Source of the DNA: Onchidella celtica
Taxonomy: Eukaryota; Mollusca; Gastropoda; Systellommatophora; Onchidiidae
Length of the DNA stretch: 64,000 bases
Direction of reading: 5' to 3'
NCBI GenBank assembly: GCA_963931925.1
Contig: OZ007569.1
Coordinates: 46,367,021-46,431,020, forward strand
The notes beneath the pieces were generated by a model that saw only the letters and a program-made list of their open reading frames with translations, made no database searches and had not been told where the DNA came from. A program made the position numbers and the translations under genes. Positions 51,201 through 57,639 of this stretch are shown here, in pieces; position 1 is the stretch's first letter, and each line of letters begins with the position of its first letter.

Positions 51201-53104
51201 AGTATTTTTCTGTTTTTGCCAGGTGCACACTTTACGTCAGCTTTTTGACTTTTGGTCTAGCTCCAACCACCTTATGAAGCAGGCTGACGTGGCGGAACAA
51301 CACCCAACTGCCTGGGGGCTGCCCAGGTTACGGCGGGCGGTAGTTGATCAATGCAGCTGAAAAGCCGCTCCCACCGACAGAGGGGACCCCTGGCGCTCAT
51401 CCGTACGCCAAATGGATTGAGCTTATCACCGGTAACTGCCACCTCCCGTGTTGTGCCCATCCGTAACGGATGGCTGGAGTGTCCTCTCCAAATCGGAAAT
51501 GGGTGGGCTTATAGAGGAGAGACAGACGCTTGCCAAGCCCGAGCAAACGCCTCCTTGTTTTGCTGCCTTGCCTGGGCTATTTTTAAGAGATGGTGCTTTG
51601 CCCAGAGGCACCACCCCTCTCTCTGCCATTCTAGTTAAACCCAAGGGAGAGACCAGGTCAATACATTTGGAACTAGTCCGGCTGCAGGAGATGCTGGAAG
51701 CCAGTTTTATGCAGTTCTCCCTGACAACCACCTTCGGGTCTCCACTCCTGATTTTCTGTCTGGGTTTACTCCTATAGCCTTTGCTATCATAGCAACACAC
51801 AAGGCAGTGTGGTATTTGTATTCAGGGTTACCTTCCCCTAGTCTTCCTCTCTCCCGAGATGACCCACAAGACAGTGGGGGTGACAGTAGCAGGCTGTATT
51901 GTGTACTGTCGTACAATAGCAGAAAACTCTGGCCTGACAAAAGACAGCAATTATACCACAATCATATATCTTAAAATATCAAATCTTAACCTAGAGGGCT
52001 TTGTAAATATGCTTTAGGAAATAAGGAAATAAATCTCTGAACCATTATCTGAAATCAATTAAAAAAAAACATTATACAGTATCATTCAGTTATCTTTACT
52101 CTTTCTTTAAATAAGTGAAACTCTTGCAGTCAATGAAAATGTTCAATGCCCGTGTTTTGCTGTTTGCAGGGAGCACAAGTTGCGAAACTTCTTTCGCCTG
52201 AAAAATGCTGAGGGCGTTAAGGTCGAAATCGTGGAATTTCCCAATAGGAAACAATATTTTCAGGTGGACACGTGCGAGTAAGTGTGGACAGGTTTTGTGT
52301 TTTTGTATGTTCTACCACAACAGAGGAAGGATTGGGGAGAGATACCTGTAGTCAGCAAAGTGGAATGTGTAGTGACACAAAGTGATAGACCATTCAAAAA
52401 TTTGTTCATTTTATTTTTCTTAATGATTTTCTTCTCTTTTGTTTTTCACAAATTTCATTCCCTCCTCTTGCAATTTTCTATCTCTCTTTCCCTTCCCTCA
52501 TCCTTCACATTTCCTTCCTTTGTTGCTCTTTCGTCCATGCTTGCTCTCCCTCCGAGCTCATTCTTTCTCTTTCACTTTCCTACTTTATTTTCTTTCTTCT
52601 GTTCATTCTCTCTTTGTTTTTATTTTTCGTCCTTTCATCTTTTGCCTTAGCGACTATCCTGTCTACTCTTCTGTTCTAACCTTCAACATCATTTTTCCTT
52701 TGGCTGTCGACCTCTCTTCGTCTCAGTCTAGCTTCCTCTTGACTTGCCTTTTCACTATTTCCTCCCAACCTTACTAAATGAATCATGTAGCATTGAATTA
52801 TAATTAGGTCATTCTAATCACATACCCATGATCTTGCAGAATGGCGCCCAATTGCCAAACCTGTGGTTGTGCACCAGAGAGTCGTCTCCATACAGCTCTA
52901 ACTTTGAATAACGGCAATGTTCAGTTTGAATTGGTATTTGCACCCACTGTCTGCAGATGTTACAATAATTTACGCAGAAGATCTCGGCCTAAGGAAACAA
53001 AGCCTCGGACAAGAACGAGGAAGGTGAACATTCGACAGAACTCCCCTTCGATTATAAAATCTGCTAATCTGGCCCCACCAAATTTACAGGAAAATATTTG
53101 TTAA
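36226..53104 (+). CDS. Spaetzle/neurotrophin-like cystine-knot gene, copy C
   Basis: Predicted exons are 36226-36272 (signal-like), 36861-36991, 37058-37223, 40452-40519, 52170-52277 and 52840-53104. Exon 2 here is 131 bp and joins exon 3 in frame (phase 2), encoding NSPYPHNVPKKYTFAPPKL. This is therefore the copy with the best reading frame, although exon 1 (phase 2) does not fit exon 2 (phase 0) as drawn. Intron 4 is enlarged by the LINE and nested LTR element to 11.6 kb. The Cys-rich domain keeps every Cys of copy A, but surrounding residues differ strongly and the tail is basic and shorter. The family call rests on Cys spacing and is inference. Confidence 0.5.
36861..36991 (+). CDS. Copy C exon 2
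   Basis: This 131-bp block lies between CCCTGTAG and GTTTTG. Frame 0 gives ALLSCLFLAGDVINKAVKK and then a Pro/Lys-rich stretch. The frame also stays open through the 66-bp interval to exon 3, so this could instead be one unspliced exon. Confidence 0.4.
38879..39350 (-). mobile_element. tRNA-derived SINE, copy C only
   Basis: This 472-bp insertion is flanked by ATGAT (38874-38878 and 39351-39355). Copies A and B show the empty site CTCCATGATCTGCACACG. On the minus strand the 5' head at about 39348-39265 contains box A-like GTGGTCTAGAGGCAAGG and box B-like GGGTTCTAAACCC, as in a tRNA. The middle holds a direct repeat of about 67 bp (39136-39202 and the following copy). Next comes a block with GCACGTTAAAGAT, similar to segments I associate with conserved central domains of molluscan SINEs. 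Confidence 0.85.
39858..40015 (+). pseudogene. Degenerate LINE RT fragment, copy C
   Basis: This is the same remnant as 11595 and 24035. Confidence 0.45.
40452..40519 (+). CDS. Copy C exon 4
   Basis: This 68-bp exon after TTTGTTTCCAG encodes AHGRPERPSGGRPNVILHGC and ends before GTAAGT in phase 2. It is the same length in A (12187-12254) and B (24627-24694). Confidence 0.55.
40650..42268 (-). mobile_element. RTE-like LINE, 3' (RT) half, copy C
   Basis: This is the right-to-left continuation of the LINE split by the LTR element. The 3' end has a short untranslated part of about 57 bases and an (AT)n tail, followed by the target duplication GACAGCAATTATA (40637-40649, repeated at 51943-51955). 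A very short 3' UTR with a simple-repeat tail is typical of the RTE clade. Confidence 0.9.
40707..42268 (-). CDS. LINE reverse transcriptase with C-terminal zinc finger (interrupted ORF, 3' part)
   Basis: The frame includes the RT motifs TLYKNKGDKGDCNNYRGISL, QCGFRSKRSTIDMIF, CFVDLTKAFDTVSR, VKQGCVLAPTLF and LLFADDAA (catalytic ADD). The thumb and C-terminal segment with LRWLGHLHRM follow, ending in a CNHCHRTLGSNIGRISHERSC finger-like motif. It is open up to the LTR junction, and the small frame extension beyond 42268 comes from the LTR. The 5' half resumes at 49603 in the same frame once one copy of the 5-bp duplication is discounted. Confidence 0.9.
42269..43181 (-). repeat. 3' LTR of element 3
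   Basis: It is 913 bp. It lacks the 319-bp GT...AG segment present in the solo LTR at 15946. It contains two to three tandem copies of a segment of about 36 bp with CACTAGCCTATCAACATGGC near 42650-42750. Confidence 0.95.
43182..43539 (-). other. 3' untranslated part and polypurine tract of element 3
   Basis: About 358 bases lie between pol stop and 3' LTR. Next to the LTR the element strand reads a T run, then GGGGTGGGGGATGA (complement of 43182-43195), the polypurine tract, sharing its core with element 1. Confidence 0.8.
43540..47637 (-). CDS. Gag-pol of element 3, order GAG-PR-(INT remnant)-RT-RH
   Basis: The 1365-residue frame starts MAELQQLMKLGKELG, with a charged coiled coil at about 20-95. 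Two zinc knuckles (CWTCGRVGHFSREC, CWNCGRADHISVNC) lie near residues 371-405. The protease motif RDTGSTVVG is near 489. The integrase HHCC finger is intact near 679-725. Only the first catalytic Asp remains (SIDLV near 752). The frame then jumps to the segment preceding WKGPYVIE, so the second Asp and the Glu are gone. RT (RFCIDFRRLN, SFFDD) and RNase H (RTDASDSG, ERE, TDHK) look complete. By comparison with element 1 about 180 residues are missing, in frame. RT should be made, but self-integration should be impossible. Confidence 0.93.
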   Translation of the reverse strand: MAELQQLMKLGKELGLEGEELRGWIKEQQAEMRDERAKDREREKEAQLKELEAQQQERELKLKEIEAQERETDARVRIAELESKKSAPTETVERQVPNKGGVRIKLPTFDDRKDDIDAFLYRFELNAQLQWGENKELWATYLASLLQGRALTYFKELQREDVQDYDKLKALLLRRFARTEEYFREQFRRARADTREDFAAFVARLTEYFANWVDLAHVGTDFAKLKDLMIRDQLYASCHKDLVAFLKENEPATVQEASKLAEAYRTAHPSKPVARAYVQDAGYVAVVEGSPAGLRDRSRQRGAYSGQGQGQHRGYHQSPAYGSGKFDRAGGLGRGNGRGRVVTFADDRRHRDSSSGREGSRGPRPRAAQGAECWTCGRVGHFSRECRAAKCWNCGRADHISVNCPAGRIAPNVDSSSSPCSPNKFHHAAACVTSDNGGGQYSKCPSCEKLLSSGILPCGRKIPVINSCHTGGGLGVYPGFVGDEPVSVLRDTGSTVVGVHRDCIRDSQLTGETVPCIQFSGAIEKLPMARIMIDTPFLNGEVEAVVGCFPGAQLIIGNVSRVVSPSDENVQAWSQSKGIDFCAAVETRRQVGDKGKIRPLATPAVNLDITPERLARLQREDPSLNPCFGEARTEKTRKYKNGSSSFFVQGGILFRMYVIVASVEKQVVVPRSLIATVLRLAHDVPLAGHMGSARTKERVLKYFYWPSIHRDVGLYCKTCSACQKTTHKGRTPQAPRQKIPTVSEPFKKVSIDLVDLRERLSSARTIAEEASSIASERAKDYKDRGSKLRIFKPGDKVLLLLPTDHNKLLMTWKGPYVIERVVSKVDYAIHIDGASKVFHVNMLQRFYERPQYLCAQTRPEETVFSTACTGVVDQLDCDVSDTEAQEELQIQLPELTPTQGYRDVKINPDLTSSRSRELETLLASFPDVVTDLPGRTTVIQHQIKLTSDKPVFLRPYPLPFSSRDRVIKEVESMLKLDVIEPSTSPYSSPIVLVKKLDGSVRFCIDFRRLNTITVGDREPIPFQEELIASLAGSTWFSKIDLTKGYWEIPLTEESKQYTAFQTPIGLFQFKVMPFGLVNAPATFARLMRLVLKDIPNVVSFFDDIACHTSTWSDHIQTLTVIFQRLRHFGLTAKPAKMDLACPEIIFLGHIVGRGVQRPEGTKIDKLAGLQIPKTKKQVRSLVGILNYYRKFIPNFSSLSSSLTDLTKKGQPDKVQWTSECQTSFDNLVTALSSSPILILPDFRSNFILRTDASDSGVGACLLQEKNECLHPVCYVSRKLLQRERKYSVIERECLAIVWSVQKLGRYLMGREFCIQTDHKPLTFLSKNRSSSPRLSRWALALQPYTFVIQPIPGTSNHIADYLSRA
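47638..48580 (-). other. Leader of element 3
   Basis: About 0.94 kb of untranslated sequence lies between the primer-site array and gag. No gene was recognised. Confidence 0.6.
48581..48685 (-). repeat. Five-fold tandem primer-binding-site array (tRNA-Pro type)
   Basis: On the element strand a 23-bp unit repeats: TGGGGGCTCGTCCG (complement of a tRNA-Pro 3' end) joined to TTGTGACAC, the last eight bases of the LTR plus the one-base spacer. Unit starts on the plus strand are 48581, 48604, 48627, 48650 and 48673. The two distal units have small changes, the proximal ones are identical. The duplicated unit spans exactly the LTR-end/primer boundary. Confidence 0.9.
48686..49597 (-). repeat. 5' LTR of element 3
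   Basis: It is 912 bp and identical to 42269-43181 by eye except for poly-C length. Confidence 0.95.
49598..51942 (-). mobile_element. RTE-like LINE, 5' half, copy C
   Basis: It carries the endonuclease half of the ORF plus about 0.7 kb of 5' sequence. The outer end is fixed by the target duplication GACAGCAATTATA at 51943-51955. Without the nested element the LINE is about 3.96 kb, plausible for a full-length RTE-like element. Confidence 0.88.
49603..51172 (-). CDS. LINE AP-like endonuclease and linker (interrupted ORF, 5' part)
   Basis: The first in-frame Met is at 51172, but coding similarity extends upstream. The preceding in-frame bases encode LGTWNVRT, the N-terminal strand of APE-type endonucleases, back to a stop at about 51259. 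Motifs seen are LQETRLPDSG (metal-binding Glu), ICVYAPT, LLILGDFNARVG, WRHPRSGHWHQLDLILSRR and DCDTDHALV (catalytic Asp and His). The frame runs to the LTR junction at 49602. The missing upstream Met suggests a non-standard start or a small 5' mutation. Confidence 0.9.
52170..52277 (+). CDS. Copy C exon 5 (cystine-knot part 1, diverged)
   Basis: This 108-bp exon encodes EHKLRNFFRLKNAEGVKVEI and VEFPNRKQYFQVDTCE. Compared with copy A, seven of nine changed codons alter the amino acid, several to Arg or Lys. Confidence 0.6.
52278..52839 (+). other. Copy C intron 5, pyrimidine-rich
   Basis: A long TTC/TCC-rich tract (about 52420-52770) is shared with A (12830-13200) and B (27475-27845). Confidence 0.6.
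52840..53104 (+). CDS. Copy C exon 6 (cystine-knot part 2, basic tail)
   Basis: It encodes MAPNCQTCGCAPESRLH and FELVFAPTVCRCYNN, then a basic tail (LRRRSRPKETKPRTRTRKVN) ending QENIC. A 112-bp difference relative to A and B removes the acidic segment and shifts the frame. Confidence 0.6.
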
Positions 53105-53299
53105 AAACTGGTTAAAATGAACCATGCGTGACGAAAATACACAGTTGTATTTTTTTTCTGCTTGAAACATAACCCTTCGTTGGTAACAAAATTATTTTCC
53201 TTCCAAAAGTAACATTTTTAATGCAGCACATTGTATATCTGGACATTTTTTCACCCTTGATTTTCGATGACAAAATCTGCTAACCAGGATCTGTGCTAT

Positions 53300-54590
53300 G
53301 ACATCTTCACCAATAACGCCTATTGTCAATGTCAGTTATATTATCTCACCCCTGACTCCTGTTCCTTATTGTGATATCTTCACCCCTTTTCCCTTTTGAT
53401 TGTAACGATATTGTTACTCCTGTTTCCTATCGTCTCCTATTGTCTCCATTATGCCATACTTGTCCTTGTCTCCTGTTGTCTCTGCTAATGATATCTTCAC
53501 CTTTGTCTCCAGTTGTCTCTACTGATGACATCTTCATCCTTGTCTCCTGTTGTCTCTGCTAATGATATCTTCACCTTTGTCTCCAGTTGTCTCTCCTATG
53601 AAACCTTCGGCCCTGTCTCCTGCTGTCTCTGCCAATGGTATCTACACTCTTGTCTCCTGCTCTCTACTTCTGATATCTTCATCACTGTCTCCTGTTGTCT
53701 CTGCAAATTGTTTTTCACCCAGTCTCCTGTTGTCTCTAGTGATGATATCTTCACTCTTTTCTCCTGTTTTCTCTAATATTATATCTTCTCCCCTGTTTCC
53801 TGTTGTCTTTGCTGTGATATCTTCGCCGATGTTTCCTCTTGTCTCTACTAATGATATCTTCACCCTGGTCTCCTGTTGTCTCTACTGATGACATCTTCAT
53901 CCTTGTCTCCTGTTGTCTCTACTGATGATATCTTCATCCTTGTCTCTTGTTGTCTCTACTGATGACATCTTCATCCTTGTCTCCTGTTGTCTCTACTGAT
54001 GATATCTTCATCCTTGTCTCTTGTTGTCTCTACTGATGACATCTTCATCCTTGTCTCCTGTTGTCTCTACTGATGACATCTTCACCCTTGTCTCCTGTTG
54101 TCTCTACTAATGATATCTTCATCCTTGTCTCCTTTTGTCTCTACTGATGACATCTTCATCCTTGTCTCCTGTTGTCTCTACTGATGACATCTTCACCCTT
54201 GTCTCCTGTTGTCTCTACTGATGACATCTTCATCCTTGTCTCCTGTTGTCTCTACTGATGACATCTTCACCCTTGTCTCTTGTTGTCTCTAATATTATAT
54301 CTTCTCCCTTGTTTCCTGTTGGCTTTGCTGTGATGTCTTCGCCCCTGTTCCTGTTGTCTGGGCTAATGATATCATCATCCCTGTCTCCTGTTGTCCTTAC
54401 TAATAATATCTACTAATGATATCTTCAACCTTGTCTCCTGTTCTCTATGCCTTAATAGCTTCTCCTCTGTCTCCTGTTGTCTGGGCTAATAATATCATCA
54501 TCCCTGTCTCCTGTTGTCCTTACTAATAAAATCTCTAGACTCCTGTTTTCTCTTGTCTCTACTATACTATCTTCACAACTGTCTCCTGTT
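53300..54590 (+). repeat. 37-bp pyrimidine-rich array, copy C, older part
   Basis: Units of the type GTCTCCTGTTGTCTCTACTG followed by ATGACATCTTCATCCTT are mostly 37 bp, so the reading frame rotates unit by unit. This part corresponds to the short arrays of copies A and B but has more units. Confidence 0.85.
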
Positions 54591-57475
54591 GTCTCTGCTA
54601 TAATAAATTCACCACTGTCCCTTGTTGTCTCTGCTATAATATCTTCAAACCCGGATCTTGTTGTTTCTGCTATAATATCTTCAAACCCGTCTCTTGTTGT
54701 TTCTGCTATAATATCTTCAAACCTGTCTCTTGTTGTTTCTGCTATAATATCTTCAGACCCGTCTCTTGTTGTTTCTGCTATAATATCTTCAAACCTGTCT
54801 TTTGTTGTTTCTGCTATAATATCTTCACACCTGTCTCTTGTTGTTTCTGCTATAATATCTTCACACCTATCTCTTGTTGTTTCTGCTATAATATCTTCAC
54901 ACCTGTCTCTTGTTGTTTCTGCTATAATATCTTCACACCTGTCTCTTGTTGTTTCTGCTATAATATCTTCAAACCCGTCTCTTGTTGTTTCTGCTATAAT
55001 ATCTTCACACCTGTCTCTTGTTGTTTCTGCTATAATATCTTCACACCTGTCTCTTGTTGTTTCTGCTATAATATCTTCACACCTGTCTCTTGTTGTTTCT
55101 TCTATAATATCTTCAAACCTGTCTCTTGTTGTTTCTGCTATAATATCTTCACACCTGTCTCTTGTTGTTTCTGCTATAATGTCTTCAAACCTGTCTCTTG
55201 TTGTTTCCGCTATAATATCTTCACACCTGTCTCTTGTTGTTTCTGCTATAATATCTTCACACCTGTCTCTTGTTGTTTCTGCTATAATATCTTCAAACCT
55301 GTCTCTTGTTGTTTCTGCTATAATATCTTCAAACCTGTCTCTTGTTGTTTCTGCTATAATATCTTCAAACCCGTCTCTTGTTGTTTCTGCTATAATATCT
55401 TCAAATCCGTCTCTTGTTGTTTCTGCTATAATATCTTCTAACCTGTCTCTTGTTGTTTCTGCTATAATATCTTCAAACCCGTCTCTTGTTGTTTCTGCTA
55501 TAATATCTTCAAACCCGTCTCTTGTTGTTTCTGCTATAATATCTTCAAACCCGTCTCTTGTTGTTTCTGCTATATCTTCAAACCTGTCTCTTGTTGTTTC
55601 TGCTATAATATCTTCACACCTGTCTCTTGTTGTTTCTGCTATAATACCTTCAAACCTGTCTCTTGTTGTTTCTGCTATTATATCTTCAAACCCGTCTCTT
55701 GTTGTTTCTGCTATAATATCTTCAAACCCGTCTCTTGTTGTTTCTGCTATAATATCTTCAAACCTGTCTCTGGTTCTTTCTGCTATAATATCTTCAAACC
55801 CGTCTCTTGTTGTTTCTGCTATAATATCTTCAAACCCGTCTCTTGTTGTTTCTGCTATAATATCTTCTAACCTGTCTCTTGTTGTTTCTGCTATAATATC
55901 TTCAAACCCGTCTCTTGTTGTTTCTGCTATAATATCTTCAAACCCGTCTCTTGTTGTTTCTGCTATAATATCTTCAAACCCGTCTCTTGTTGTTTCTGCT
56001 ATATCTTCAAACATGTCTCTTGTTGTTTCTGCTATAATATCTTCACACCTGTCTCTTGTTGTTTCTGCTATAATACCTTCAAACCTGTCTCTTGTTGTTT
56101 CTGCTATAATATCTTCAAACCCGTCTCTTGTTGTTTCTGCTATAATATCTTCAAACCCGTCTCTTGTTGTTTCTGCTATAATATCTTCAAACCTGTCTCT
56201 TGTTGTTTCTGCTATAATATCTTCAGACCCGTCTCTTGTTGTTTCTGCTATAATATCTTCAAACCTGTCTTTTGTTGTTTCTGCTATAATATCTTCACAC
56301 CTGTCTCTTGTTGTTTCTGCTATAATATCTTCAAACCTGTCTCTTGTTGTTTCTGCTATAATATCTTCACACCTGTCTCTTGTTGTTTCTGCTATAATAT
56401 CTTCACACCTGTCTCTTGTTGTTTCTGCTATAATATCTTCACACCTGTCTCTTGTTGTTTCTGCTATAATATCTTCAAACCCGTCTCTTGTTGTTTCTGC
56501 TATAATATCTTCACACCTGTCTCTTGTTGTTTCTGCTATAATATCTTCACACCTGTCTCTTGTTGTTTCTGCTATAATATCTTCACACCTGTCTCTTGTT
56601 GTTTCTTCTATAATATCTTCAAACCTGTCTCTTGTTGTTTCTGCTATAATATCTTCATACCTGTCTCTTGTTGTTTCTGCTATAATGTCTTCAAACCTGT
56701 CTCTTGTTGTTTCCGCTATAATATCTTCACACCTGTCTCTTGTTGTTTCTGCTATAATATCTTCAAACCCGTCTCTTGTTGTTTCTGCTATAATATCTTC
56801 ACACCTGTCTCTTGTTGTTTCTGCTATAATATCTTCAAACCCGTCTCTTGTTGTTTCTGCTATAATATCTTCAAACCCGTCTCTTGTGGTTTCTGCTATA
56901 TCTTCAAACCTGTCTCTTGTTGTTTCTGCTATAATATCTTCACACCTGTCTCTTGTTGTTTCTGCTATAATACCTTCAAACCTGTCTCTTGTTGTTTCTG
57001 CTATAATATCTTCAAACCCGTCTCTTGTTGTTTCTGCTATAATATCTTCAAACCCGTCTCTTGTTGTTTCTGCTATAATATCTTCAAACCTGTCTCTGGT
57101 TGTTTCTGCTATAATATCTTCAAACCCGTCTCTTGTTGTTTCTGCTATAATATCTTCAAACCCGTCTCTTGTTGTTTCTGCTATAATATCTTCACACCTG
57201 TCTCTTGTTGTTTCTGCTATAATATCTTCAAACCCGTCTCTTGTTGTTTCTGCTATAATATCTTCACACCTGTCTCTTGTTGTTTCTGCTATAATATCTT
57301 CAAACCTGTCTCTTGTTGTTTCTGCTATAATATCTTCAAACCTGTCTCTTGTTGTTTCTGCTATAATATCTTCACACCTGTCTCTTGTTGTTTCTGATAT
57401 AATATCTTCACACCTGTCTCTTGTTGTTTCTGCTATAATATCTTCAAACCTGTCTCCTGTCGCCCTTGCTATATC
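54590..57475 (+). repeat. 36-bp array, about 80 units, copy C
   Basis: The unit GTCTCTTGTTGTTTCTGCTA followed by TAATATCTTCAAACCT is 36 bp, with variants at about three positions (AACCC, ACACC, AGACC). As 36 is a multiple of three, both strands stay open: plus strand 12-residue SLVVSAIISSNP-type repeats over 1094 residues, minus strand ETTRDGFEDIIA-type repeats over 1053 residues. A higher-order period of about 1470 bp is visible (54751 versus 56221). I treat the frames as by-products of the array, not genes. Confidence 0.92.
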
Positions 57476-57639
57476 TGCACCCATGTCTCCTGTTGTCTCT
57501 ATTAATATCTTCACCGCTGCCTCATCTGTTAAATCTTTCCATAGTCCACATACGCACACACAAAAAAACACACACATCGTAAAACAATCTTGTGCTATAG
57601 GTCTAATTGACACTTATCGAACACATATTACAATTCATT

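Larger units (their letters stand above)
35936..57480 (+). repeat. Tandem segmental duplication, copy C
   Basis: This is the third and most diverged unit. It starts immediately after the Mag/SURL-like element with AGTGGGACACTG and contains the clean empty site for the Harbinger pair (TTA at 35973-35975). It contains the SINE (38879-39350), the LINE with a nested Gmr1-type element (40650-51942), cystine-knot exons at 52170 and 52840, and a greatly expanded 36-bp array. The spacer that follows the array in A and B (about 14500-15900) is not found to its right in direct orientation. Part of it appears inverted at 60413-60811. Confidence 0.85.

Noticed and set aside
54590-57475. CRISPR-like regular repeats
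   Set aside because: Units are contiguous with no unique spacers, and the genome is eukaryotic.
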